A DNA stretch of 64,000 nucleotides from Winogradskyella sp. KYW1333 (GTDB lineage: Bacteria > Bacteroidota > Bacteroidia > Flavobacteriales > Flavobacteriaceae): NCBI RefSeq assembly GCF_003335675.1, contig NZ_QPHL01000016.1:310001-374000 (forward strand), given 5' to 3'. A program made the translations under genes and the position numbers. Under the pieces are notes generated by a model. That model saw only the letters and a program-made list of their open reading frames with translations. It made no database searches and was not told the origin of the DNA. The first letter of the stretch is position 1. The number at the start of each line of letters is the position of its first letter. This document shows, one piece after another, positions 35,129-42,808 of the stretch.

Positions 35129-35156
35129 ATGTCAAAAAATATGACATGATGTCATA
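35129..35156. promoter_or_regulatory. Overlapping inverted repeats between dnaK and a lipoprotein gene
   Basis: ATGTCA (35129) and TGACAT (35142) form an inverted repeat around 7 bases; the second half also forms the 17-bp dyad TATGACATGATGTCATA at 35140-35156. Thus three half sites ATGTCA overlap, 68 to 95 bases upstream of dnaK. This differs from CIRCE (GCACTC/GAGTGC), which is not seen. It could regulate dnaK, the lipoprotein gene, or both. Confidence 0.55.
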
Positions 35157-35235
35157 CGCTTTTTTTAAAATAAAAATTCTAACCACTTCTACTTTGGTAT
35201 ACGCTTTGATATAATAAGAAAAAACATTAGTTATT

Positions 35236-35739
35236 ATGAAACATATTTTATCCTTACTTACTGTATTTACACTTTTATTCACAGCATGCGAAGGTCCGCA
35301 AGGGCCTCCTGGATTTGACGGACTAGATGGCCTGGATGGCGAAGTGATCGCTTCTTCTGCCTTTGAAATTGTTCTAGATTTTACACCAGGCAATAATTAC
35401 GAATTTTTAGAACCATATGGTTTTAACGTATTACCAACGGATGTTACATTGGTATATATTTCTTGGGAAGTTGACAATGGGCAGGACATATGGAGACTAT
35501 TACCTCAAACAGAATATTTTGATGACGGTGTCCTAGTTTATAATTACGACTTTACTCAAAATGATGTGCGCTTTTTTCTAGATGGTACGACTGACTTTTC
35601 CTTGTTAGACCCATCTTATACAGACGAGCAAGTGTTTAGAGTTGTGGTAGTACCTGCAGATAACGTAGGACGTTTAGATATTTCAAATCTAGAAGCAGTA
35701 CAGGATACTTTTGGAATTACTGAATTTCCTAGACGATAA
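35236..35739 (+). CDS. Lipoprotein with short collagen-like stretch
   Basis: A 167-aa lipoprotein. The signal ends in LFTACEG (lipid Cys18), immediately followed by collagen-like triplets GPQ-GPP-GFD-GLD-GLD-GE (residues 20-36). The remaining part has many aromatic and Asp residues (VYISWEVDNGQDIWRLLPQ), with no recognised domain. It is divergent from dnaK across 174 bases with the inverted repeats. A perfect terminator follows. The collagen-like stretch is too short for a stable triple helix alone but could trimerise or serve as a spacer. Confidence 0.75.
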   Translation: MKHILSLLTVFTLLFTACEGPQGPPGFDGLDGLDGEVIASSAFEIVLDFTPGNNYEFLEPYGFNVLPTDVTLVYISWEVDNGQDIWRLLPQTEYFDDGVLVYNYDFTQNDVRFFLDGTTDFSLLDPSYTDEQVFRVVVVPADNVGRLDISNLEAVQDTFGITEFPRR

Positions 35740-35763
35740 TTATTAGAATTAATTTAGAGAAGA

Positions 35764-35792
35764 AGTTTTGATAAATAAAAATTATCAAAACT
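35764..35792. terminator. Bidirectional terminator
   Basis: AGTTTTGATAA, 7-base loop, TTATCAAAACT: a perfect 11-bp stem followed by GTTTTTTATTT on the plus strand. It separates the convergent 35236 and 35798 genes. Confidence 0.9.
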
Positions 35793-35797
35793 GTTTT

Positions 35798-36253
35798 TTA
35801 TTTACAGCCTTCTCGACGTCTAGTATCTACAAGATAAATTATTTTCCATTTATCATTCTCTTTAATCAGTTGAAAAGAGTTTACGCCACAATGACTTAAT
35901 TTTTCCATATACCAAAACTCATAAGGCGTCCATGCATTTGCCATTTCGCCATCAATTTGTATAGAATAATCCAATAACTTCTCTTCGAATGATCGATTTT
36001 TAGGAATACTTGCTATGTTTCTAAGAAAATCTTTATAACTGTTTTCGTTTAAAACAGTATGCCCTTCTTTGTTTACAGAAATAGATTGCATCAATATATC
36101 CCCCTTTGCCAATGATTTCATTGTGGTTGTATCTTGTTTATGAAAAGCCTCAAAAAACTCATTTATAGTATTTTTTACATGCTCTATATCAGAATTTTGT
36201 GAATTACTTGCAATTGAAAAACCGAACAAAAAGGCAATTAAAAAGAATCTCAT
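35798..36253 (-). CDS. Exported SnoaL/NTF2-like protein
   Basis: A 151-aa protein with a signal peptide (FFLIAFLFGFSIASNS) and a mature NTF2/SnoaL-like cone fold: HVKNTINEFFEAFHKQDTTTMKSLAKGDI at the start, then AWTPYEFWYMEKLSHCGVNSFQLIKENDKWKIIYLVDTRR. No known active-site set is apparent. Convergent with the collagen-like lipoprotein gene. Function unknown. Confidence 0.75.
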   Translation of the reverse strand: MRFFLIAFLFGFSIASNSQNSDIEHVKNTINEFFEAFHKQDTTTMKSLAKGDILMQSISVNKEGHTVLNENSYKDFLRNIASIPKNRSFEEKLLDYSIQIDGEMANAWTPYEFWYMEKLSHCGVNSFQLIKENDKWKIIYLVDTRRREGCK

Positions 36254-36358
36254 AATTTTTGTATCTATCGTAAAATAAAGATTCGACCTTATTTCTAATA
36301 TAGATTAAACAAAAGTTTAACAAAACTCTTATTTTTACGTTCAACTAATTTTAAAACT

Positions 36359-37177
36359 ATGTCTGTAGCCAAATCCGAATACAAACGAATTACAGTTAAG
36401 ACCCTTGTTGACATGAAATCTAAGGGAGAAAAAATATCTATGCTAACGGCATATGATTATACAATGGCGAAAATCGTTGATGGCGCAGGTGTAGATGTAA
36501 TTCTAGTAGGTGATTCTGCCAGTAATGTAATGGCTGGTCACGAAACCACATTACCAATAACTTTAGATCAAATGATCTATCACGCGTCTTCTGTGATTAG
36601 GGCGATTGATCGTTGTCTTGTTGTTGTTGATTTACCTTTCGGAACGTATCAAAGCGATCCAAAAGAGGCGCTCAGATCTGCTATTAGAATAATGAAAGAA
36701 AGTGGTGGACATGCTGTTAAAATGGAAGGTGGAAAAGAAATTAAGGAGTCTATTAAACGTATTTTAAATGCTGGGATTCCTGTTATGGGACATTTGGGAC
36801 TAACACCACAATCGATTTATAAGTTTGGTACCTATACAGTTAGAGCAAAGGAAGAGCAAGAAGCACTCCAATTAAAGGAAGATGCATTAATGCTTGAAAA
36901 AGCTGGATGCTTTGCAATAGTATTGGAAAAAATACCTGCTAAATTGGCAAAAGAAGTGGCTGAAAGCATCTCAATACCTGTAATTGGAATTGGAGCTGGC
37001 GATGGTGTAGACGGACAGGTACTCGTACTGCATGACATGCTTGGCATGACACACGAGTTCAATCCTCGTTTTCTTCGCAGATATATGAACTTATATGAAG
37101 ATATGACCAAAGCAATTGGGCAATATGTTGATGATGTAAAGTCTAAGGACTTTCCTAGTGAAAAAGAGCAATATTAA
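36359..37177 (+). CDS. panB: 3-Methyl-2-oxobutanoate hydroxymethyltransferase
   Basis: The first enzyme of pantothenate synthesis, moving a hydroxymethyl group from 5,10-methylene-THF to ketoisovalerate. The 272 aa carry [36 protein letters not shown] (metal Asp), [26 protein letters not shown] and [21 protein letters not shown]. No other pan gene lies nearby. The cupin and RluA genes follow closely on the same strand and may share its transcript. Confidence 0.96.
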   Translation: MSVAKSEYKRITVKTLVDMKSKGEKISMLTAYDYTMAKIVDGAGVDVILVGDSASNVMAGHETTLPITLDQMIYHASSVIRAIDRCLVVVDLPFGTYQSDPKEALRSAIRIMKESGGHAVKMEGGKEIKESIKRILNAGIPVMGHLGLTPQSIYKFGTYTVRAKEEQEALQLKEDALMLEKAGCFAIVLEKIPAKLAKEVAESISIPVIGIGAGDGVDGQVLVLHDMLGMTHEFNPRFLRRYMNLYEDMTKAIGQYVDDVKSKDFPSEKEQY

Positions 37178-37182
37178 AGCTA

Positions 37183-37686
37183 ATGCTTTTAGTAAAAGAC
37201 ATTGTAAAAAAGTTAGATTTGCAACCTCATCCTGAAGGAGGCTATTACAAAGAAACCTACAGATCTGAAGATATAATTCGAGATACTATACTTGGCAACG
37301 AATTCAATGGATCAAGAAACTTATGTACAGGGATATATTATTTATTAGAATCAGATGATTTTTCGGCATTGCATAAAATTAATCAAGATGAAATGTGGCA
37401 TTTTTATCTAGGTGAGGCCATTGAGCTCACAATGATTTCTGAAGCAGGAGAGCTCTCAATGGTTACAATTGGAAACAATGTTTCAAATGGGGAGGTGTTA
37501 CAATTTGTTGTACCTAAACGTTACTGGTTCGGGGCAAGACTTTTGAAGGCAAATTCTTTTGCACTTGTTGGCTGTACAGTATCTCCAGGATTTGATTTTA
37601 ATGATTTCAAATTAGGGGAAAGAGAAGAACTACTTAATAAGTTTCCCCAGCATGAAGATATTATTGAATCACTGACCAGAGCCTAA
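37183..37686 (+). CDS. DUF985 cupin protein
   Basis: A 167-aa single-domain cupin of the DUF985 family. Typical elements are LQPHPEGGYYKETYRS, the core HKINQDEMWHFYLGEAIEL and the ending FALVGCTVSPGFDFNDFKLG. The strand pattern gives one beta-barrel with possible metal-binding His and Glu. The function of the family is unsettled. It stands five bases after panB and overlaps the RluA start by one base. Confidence 0.88.
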   Translation: MLLVKDIVKKLDLQPHPEGGYYKETYRSEDIIRDTILGNEFNGSRNLCTGIYYLLESDDFSALHKINQDEMWHFYLGEAIELTMISEAGELSMVTIGNNVSNGEVLQFVVPKRYWFGARLLKANSFALVGCTVSPGFDFNDFKLGEREELLNKFPQHEDIIESLTRA

Positions 37687-38396
37687 TGCCAAAAAATCGA
37701 AAAATTATTTCGGACAAAGACAATCTTCAAGTTCTTTACGAAGACAACCACATCATTGTTGTAAATAAGCGAGCAGGTGATATTGTACAAGGCGATAAAA
37801 CAGGTGACAAACCACTTTCTGAAGTTGTAAAAGAATACCTAAAGAAAAAATATAATAAACCTGGCAATGTTTATTTAGGTGTTGTACATCGATTAGATAG
37901 GCCAACTACAGGCATAGTACTTTTCGCTAGAACTAGTAAAGCTTTACCTAGACTTAATAAACTATTTGCTGAGAAAAAAGCAAAAAAAACTTATTGGGCT
38001 TTGGTAAAAAACAAACCACTAAAATTGGAGGACACCTTAATTCATTGGTTACGAAAAAATCCTAAAAACAATAAATCTCAAGCATTCAGCAAAGAGGTTT
38101 ACAATAGTAAAAAGGCGGTTCTACATTACAATGTAATCAAAACATTAGAAAACTTCTACTTGCTAGAAATAGATCTTGAAACAGGCAGGCATCACCAAAT
38201 AAGAACTCAACTAGCATCAATTGGTTGTCCGATCAAAGGTGATTTAAAATATGGCTATGACAGGAGTAATAAAGATGCAAGCATAAGCTTACATTCTAGA
38301 CAATTGCATTTTGATCATCCAGTAAAAAATGAACATATTGAAATAATTGCCCCTACGCCTAAGGATGCATTATGGAAAGCATGCGGGATTAGCTAA
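37686..38396 (+). CDS. RluA-family pseudouridine synthase
   Basis: A 236-aa RNA pseudouridine synthase without an S4 domain. The active-site motif VVHRLDRPTTGIVLFARTSKA contains the catalytic Asp, and YLLEIDLETGRHHQIRTQLASIG and SLHSRQLHFDHPV are the other family motifs. The target RNA (rRNA or tRNA) cannot be told. Its ATG shares one base with the stop of the cupin gene, and its end overlaps the convergent kinase gene by eight bases. Confidence 0.92.
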   Translation: MPKNRKIISDKDNLQVLYEDNHIIVVNKRAGDIVQGDKTGDKPLSEVVKEYLKKKYNKPGNVYLGVVHRLDRPTTGIVLFARTSKALPRLNKLFAEKKAKKTYWALVKNKPLKLEDTLIHWLRKNPKNNKSQAFSKEVYNSKKAVLHYNVIKTLENFYLLEIDLETGRHHQIRTQLASIGCPIKGDLKYGYDRSNKDASISLHSRQLHFDHPVKNEHIEIIAPTPKDALWKACGIS

Positions 38397-39216
38397 GAAC
38401 TCTATAATTATATTTAATTTTTAGTTGTGTTCCTTTACCTTTTTCAGATGTTAAATTAAATTCTGCATTTATTAGTTCTGAGCGCTTTTCCATATTGATA
38501 AGTCCAGAACTTTTTTCAATGGTTTCAAAATCAAAACCATCACCATCATCATTCACATTTAGAACAAGATCTTTATCAGAATATGTAATGTTTACCTCTA
38601 ATTTATTTGCATTGGCATATTTAAGTGTATTAGAGAAAAATTCCTGTAATATTCTGAACAAAATTATTTCGTCTTTACCATTTTCAAAGTTTGCATTCTC
38701 TCCAAATACATTAAAGGAAGCTTCAATTAATCCTGAATTATTTAATCGCTTAATTTCATTTTTAACAGTAGTATCAAAACCTGTTTTAAGAATAACATCA
38801 TTATTCAATGATCTAGATAATGCTCTTACTTCCGTCAATGAAGACGCTACAGCCTCTTGCGCATTGGTTAATTTTGGTAAAATATCCTTTTCAGCTACTT
38901 TTTCAAATGCTTTGAGTTGCATGGTTGTGAAAGCTAATAGTTGTCCTACATTATCATGTAGTTCTCTACCTACATGTTTTAGAGTTGCTTCTTGGATTTC
39001 TTGCTGTGATTTTACCAATTCTTCGTCAAACACCTTTTGCTGATTAATCTTATCAAATAAAAGTTGGTTTTTACGACGTTGAAAGGCTGTGAAAAAAACA
39101 ACAAAGACAACAATTAACGCTAATACGAAAAAAGCGACGTATGCTATTAATGCTATTATTTCTGTGCTAATTTCTTTTTGAAACGCAAGGGATATAAAAA
39201 CGCAAATGTATACCAT
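38389..39216 (-). CDS. Sensor histidine kinase (HisKA_3 type), no partner nearby
   Basis: A 275-aa membrane kinase. One helix lies at about residues 19-44. Then comes a coiled region with the phospho-acceptor HVGRELHDNVGQLLA (His87) in HisKA_3 style, and HATPase motifs LQEFFSNTLKYANA (N-box) and NVNDDGDGFDF (G1). LuxR/NarL-type response regulators usually pair with such kinases, but none lies next to it. The ATG at 39216 lies inside the preceding membrane gene, giving a 61-base overlap; a later non-ATG start cannot be excluded. Probably one unit with the two genes upstream. Confidence 0.85.
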   Translation of the reverse strand: MVYICVFISLAFQKEISTEIIALIAYVAFFVLALIVVFVVFFTAFQRRKNQLLFDKINQQKVFDEELVKSQQEIQEATLKHVGRELHDNVGQLLAFTTMQLKAFEKVAEKDILPKLTNAQEAVASSLTEVRALSRSLNNDVILKTGFDTTVKNEIKRLNNSGLIEASFNVFGENANFENGKDEIILFRILQEFFSNTLKYANANKLEVNITYSDKDLVLNVNDDGDGFDFETIEKSSGLINMEKRSELINAEFNLTSEKGKGTQLKIKYNYRVLS

Positions 39217-39860
39217 GAATATAATATTATATTTGAGGTGTCAAGAAATGTTCTTCTAAAAGCATTAAACTCAGGGTTTATTTCTAAAAAATGAGAATCA
39301 AAAATAAATAATGGTGTCAAACAAATATACCATAATAACAAGGCTGTTGTTACATAAAAAACTGGAGTTTTGTAAAAGCTTAAAATTCTATCACTTCTCA
39401 TTAATTCTCTCAAATACAACATTACCATTGTGAAAATTACAAAAGTTGAAACGATAAAGTCATAAGGAAGCCCATGTTTAAAAAAACTGTTGGTTATTAT
39501 AAAATAACCGATGCAGAAAAAGACATAAGACCGAGACAATAAAGTTATAACCTTGTGTGATATTAAATCTTTAGTATTAGCAATTAAAAATTTACCAATT
39601 AATAATACGGCAATTGGATTGTATATATTATATAGCCAGGAATTTCGTCTTATTCTAGAATTTGCAATAGCCTTGATAATTGAATTATCTGTAAAATCAT
39701 ACAAATATGGATATAAAGCTGTAGTTTCAACACAAACAATAACCCACAAATACCAAACAAATGGTCTTATACTCTTATCCTTAGTTTTGAGCCAATAAAT
39801 TGACGCCGATATTGCAGCTGTAAGTTCAAAAAGATGAAAGAGAAAAACAGACGTTCTCAT
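39156..39860 (-). CDS. Polytopic membrane protein next to the kinase
   Basis: A 234-aa protein with about seven hydrophobic segments (LFELTAAISASIYWL, FVWYLWVIVCVETTALYPYLY, YVFFCIGYFIIT, FIVSTFVIFTMVMLYL, VTTALLLWYICLTPLFIF and others). I recognise no family. It overlaps the kinase by 61 bases, so it may serve as its sensory part, as 7TM-type receptors do. No catalytic motif is visible. Confidence 0.65.
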   Translation of the reverse strand: MRTSVFLFHLFELTAAISASIYWLKTKDKSIRPFVWYLWVIVCVETTALYPYLYDFTDNSIIKAIANSRIRRNSWLYNIYNPIAVLLIGKFLIANTKDLISHKVITLLSRSYVFFCIGYFIITNSFFKHGLPYDFIVSTFVIFTMVMLYLRELMRSDRILSFYKTPVFYVTTALLLWYICLTPLFIFDSHFLEINPEFNAFRRTFLDTSNIILYSWYTFAFLYPLRFKKKLAQK

Positions 39861-39879
39861 TTAACCTATAATCTTTTTA

Positions 39880-40398
39880 TTACTGAGGGTAATTCGCTCC
39901 TGGTGGCTCTCCACTTTGTCCAATATTTAACCCATTACCACCTGGTATATCACCACTCATAGGTTGTACTGCAAATACAGCACCTTGTGCAGTGTTCTTT
40001 TTACCAGTCGGAACAATGAACATTGTTGTTAGTCCAGCCATCTCACCTGGTTTTGCAGGATATGAACCTAAGTAAACTCTAAGCCCATCCATTTTATATC
40101 CTAACTCACCGGCTTGATTTTCAGCATAGTTGATGTAATTTTGGATATCTTCTATAGACCACCAAGATGAACGGTTATCACCTCCATCAGTAGATTTTCT
40201 GAACAATGAATCATTGATAATTGTGTGTTTTAAATTGAACGCTTGGTCTAATACCTTCGCTTCTTTTGGTGTAATAACACCTTTTGGTTTAGTAATTTCT
40301 TGGGTTGTTTTCATTTCGGCTTCGCCTTGATTGCAATAAAAATACATGGCCAATGCGCCAATAATAAGGCCTAATAAAAGAGGTCCTAATTTTTTCAT
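39880..40398 (-). CDS. Conserved single-span protein of unknown function
   Basis: A 172-aa protein with an N-terminal hydrophobic helix (LLLGLIIGALAMYFYC) that anchors it or serves as a signal. The rest is periplasmic in style: ITPKEAKVLDQAFNLKHTII, WWSIEDIQNYINYAE, GYKMDGLRVYLGSY and a Gly/Pro-rich end (GDIPGGNGLNIGQSGEPPGA). Not recognised. It is 19 bases upstream of the 7TM-like gene in the same direction, so probably part of the same unit. Confidence 0.65.
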   Translation of the reverse strand: MKKLGPLLLGLIIGALAMYFYCNQGEAEMKTTQEITKPKGVITPKEAKVLDQAFNLKHTIINDSLFRKSTDGGDNRSSWWSIEDIQNYINYAENQAGELGYKMDGLRVYLGSYPAKPGEMAGLTTMFIVPTGKKNTAQGAVFAVQPMSGDIPGGNGLNIGQSGEPPGANYPQ

Positions 40399-40484
40399 GA
40401 ATGAGATTTTTGATTAACAGATACTAGCAAATTATTGAAATTATTCAATAGAAAAAAATTAAGCATCGAATTTTTCTTACAATA

Positions 40485-41333
40485 TTAATTCGTTAATCTA
40501 AAAAATATCTTCTCCCCTTGTCGTTTTTGACTTATTATATTAAGTGACCTCTCTGTAAGTTGCAGTACTCTTGGATATCCTCCCGTTGTTTGGCAATCTC
40601 GCATTAAAATAATGAGATTTCCATTTGGAGTAAGCTGAACTGTACCTGGTAATACAGGTGAGGTTAATATAGTTTCTAAAGTATTTGACATTAGCGGCTC
40701 TAATTGATAGGCCATGCGGTTATTAAACTTAGAAACTTTAAACTGAAGCTTGCTTAATTTATTCTTAAGTTCTTGGGGTAATTCATTGTATTCAGGTCCA
40801 TTTTCAACTTCTAGAATTTTAGTTGAAAGAAGATCATGATCATATTTTAAATTAGAATACGTCTTAATAGAATTTGAAGGTGACTTTTCATAGTATATTT
40901 CTTCACCAACATTGATAGTATCAGATTCCGAAATTGTATTGTACATACTTCTACTTCCAAGATAAACTTCAGATTGTAATCCTCCTTTGATGGCCAAATA
41001 ACACCTTAATCCATTTCTAAGGCCTGCAAAACTTAATACATCATTAAATTTTATATCAATTACTTGATTATTAGATATGAGTTTACCATTTAGCTTTGGT
41101 GTCAAGTCTGCACCTGCTATTGCTATTTGAGTCGGTTCTTGAAAGTGCAATTCTGGTCCTGACATTGTAATTTCCAAAACAGCACAATCTCTATCATTAC
41201 CCAATATAGAATTCGCATAATGACTTGAATAAGAATCCATCGACCCAGAAATAGGGACGCCAAATGCTCTGTAGCCAAATCTACCAGAATCCTGAATGGT
41301 GGTGTAAAAACCCGATTTAACAACTTTAAGCAT
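40485..41333 (-). CDS. pxpC: 5-Oxoprolinase subunit C
   Basis: A 282-aa KipA/carboxyltransferase-domain-2 protein. It has FYTTIQDSGRFGYRAFGVPISGSMD, ANSILGNDRDCAVLEITMSGPEL, IAGADLTPKLNG and the C-terminal MRDCQTTGGYPRVLQ. With PxpA and PxpB it forms the ATP-dependent enzyme that opens 5-oxoproline to glutamate. Its start overlaps the pxpB stop by eight bases; the order A, B, C on the transcript is the one often seen in bacteria. Confidence 0.92.
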   Translation of the reverse strand: MLKVVKSGFYTTIQDSGRFGYRAFGVPISGSMDSYSSHYANSILGNDRDCAVLEITMSGPELHFQEPTQIAIAGADLTPKLNGKLISNNQVIDIKFNDVLSFAGLRNGLRCYLAIKGGLQSEVYLGSRSMYNTISESDTINVGEEIYYEKSPSNSIKTYSNLKYDHDLLSTKILEVENGPEYNELPQELKNKLSKLQFKVSKFNNRMAYQLEPLMSNTLETILTSPVLPGTVQLTPNGNLIILMRDCQTTGGYPRVLQLTERSLNIISQKRQGEKIFFRLTN

Positions 41334-42057
41334 GATGAGGTATTGAAATTAGTTTAAAAGCATTAGAATCTATCTCTTCTATTATTCTTTCATGATCTGT
41401 TTTACTGATTTGATAGAATCTTATTTTATCTCCATGTAGTATCTTACATGGAAGGCTTTGTTTTGGATTAAACAATTCCACTGGAGAATTTCCGATAACA
41501 TGCCAACCTCCAGGACTGTCCTGAGGATAGATTCCCGTTTGATATCCACCGATAGCAACAGACCCTTTTTTTACATTTAGCGAAGGCGATTTTTTCCGAG
41601 CTAAATTCAATTTTGGATCGAGACCACCGAGGTATAAAAAACCTGGTAAAAAACCCAAAAAATAAACAGTATAAAGATTCCTAGTATGACAGTCAATAAT
41701 CTCTGATTTAGACATCCTTTTTGTTACAGAATATTGAATTAAATCTGGCCCGAATGAATCATCATAACAGACCGGAATCTCCCAAAGCTTAGAATCAAAA
41801 TTTTGTATAGTACTAAGACTTGAATATAACTCTTTTAGCGTTAAAAATTCATCATTGAAGTTATCAATAGTAAAATCATATATAATTAATATTGAAGTAT
41901 ATGTATTAATTACCTCAACTTTAAGTTTAAAGTAATGAGAATTAATAGATTTTTTAAATTTTAAGATATCCCTTAGTATATTTTGATCAATACTTTGTGG
42001 CCATTCAATTAAAATTGAACTGCTATTAAACTTTGAATATTTCAGATTGAATCCCAT
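41326..42057 (-). CDS. pxpB: 5-Oxoprolinase subunit B
   Basis: A 243-aa KipI/carboxyltransferase-domain-1 protein. VCYDDSFGPDL, YFLGFLPGFLYLGGLDPKL, VAIGGYQTGIYPQDSPGGWHVIGNS and FNPKQSLPCKI are the typical motifs. KipI was first described as a kinase inhibitor in Bacillus, but the pxpA neighbour shows the oxoprolinase role. The gene follows pxpA by six bases. Confidence 0.93.
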   Translation of the reverse strand: MGFNLKYSKFNSSSILIEWPQSIDQNILRDILKFKKSINSHYFKLKVEVINTYTSILIIYDFTIDNFNDEFLTLKELYSSLSTIQNFDSKLWEIPVCYDDSFGPDLIQYSVTKRMSKSEIIDCHTRNLYTVYFLGFLPGFLYLGGLDPKLNLARKKSPSLNVKKGSVAIGGYQTGIYPQDSPGGWHVIGNSPVELFNPKQSLPCKILHGDKIRFYQISKTDHERIIEEIDSNAFKLISIPHHA

Positions 42058-42063
42058 AATATA

Positions 42064-42807
42064 CTACTCAACTTCTACTCCGTTTTTTGGTAATTCTGAA
42101 ATTAAATATCTAACTATTTCGAGCGCGTTTTCAGTATCACCATGCACGCAAAAAGTAGATGCTTTTATCATTCTCTCTTGGTGATTTACAGTGATTACTT
42201 TTTGGTCTTTGACCACCCCTAAAACATGACTTAAAATCTCTTCTTTTTTATGCTTAATAGCATTATTCAATTTACGCGATACCAAGTTTAAATCTTCATT
42301 GTAATTTCTATCGGCAAAAGCTTCATAAACTACTTCAATATCGTTAGCGATTGCAAGTTTGGCTACCACTGAATTAAAAGGCGCATAAAGTTTCACTTCA
42401 AAATCAAGATCTTTTATAGTTTCAACTACAATATTGGCAGTTTCTTTGTCAATGGTTATTAAGTTGTAAAGTGCGCCATGTGGCTTTATATGATTTAATT
42501 CAAGCCCTAATTCATCAGCTAACGTTTTTAATGTCTGTACCTGATACAATAAGCTCTTTCTAAGCTCTTTAGGTTCAATATCCATAATACTTCTTCCAAA
42601 ATTCTCGCGATCTGGAAATGAAGGATGTGCACCAACTTTTACATAATGTTGTTTGGCGAGTATTAAAACGTTTTGCATTATTGATCTATCACCAGCATGA
42701 CCACCACAAGCTATATTGCAAGAGGACAGAAATGGCATGAGCATTTCTTCATTACCTATGCCCTCACCTAAATCCGCGTTAATGTCAATACTATATGTTT
42801 TAGTCAT
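42064..42807 (-). CDS. pxpA: 5-Oxoprolinase subunit A
   Basis: A 247-aa LamB/YcsF family protein. DINADLGEGIGNEEMLMPFLSSCNIACGGHAGD is the conserved start region with Asp and His ligands (several shorter motifs inside), then VGAHPSFPDRENFGR, IKPHGALYN and TFCVHGDT. It ends six bases before pxpB and starts one base after the NRAMP-like gene, so the operon is tightly packed. Confidence 0.94.
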   Translation of the reverse strand: MTKTYSIDINADLGEGIGNEEMLMPFLSSCNIACGGHAGDRSIMQNVLILAKQHYVKVGAHPSFPDRENFGRSIMDIEPKELRKSLLYQVQTLKTLADELGLELNHIKPHGALYNLITIDKETANIVVETIKDLDFEVKLYAPFNSVVAKLAIANDIEVVYEAFADRNYNEDLNLVSRKLNNAIKHKKEEILSHVLGVVKDQKVITVNHQERMIKASTFCVHGDTENALEIVRYLISELPKNGVEVE

Positions 42808-42808
42808 T

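Noticed and set aside
35115..35393. A minus-strand frame of 92 codons opposite the collagen-like lipoprotein gene.
   Set aside because: It is the shadow of the Gly-Pro-rich repeat and has no start context; the lipoprotein on the plus strand with signal and lipobox is the real gene.
36832..37110. An antisense frame of 92 codons in panB.
   Set aside because: It lies fully inside the well-supported panB gene and carries no recognisable motif.
39156..39860. A bacteriorhodopsin-type light receptor, because of about seven helices next to a kinase.
   Set aside because: The last helices lack a retinal-binding Lys in a rhodopsin-like motif, and no retinal synthesis gene is near.
41326..42057. A sporulation kinase inhibitor (KipI) function.
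   Set aside because: Gene order with pxpA and pxpC shows the 5-oxoprolinase complex; flavobacteria do not sporulate.
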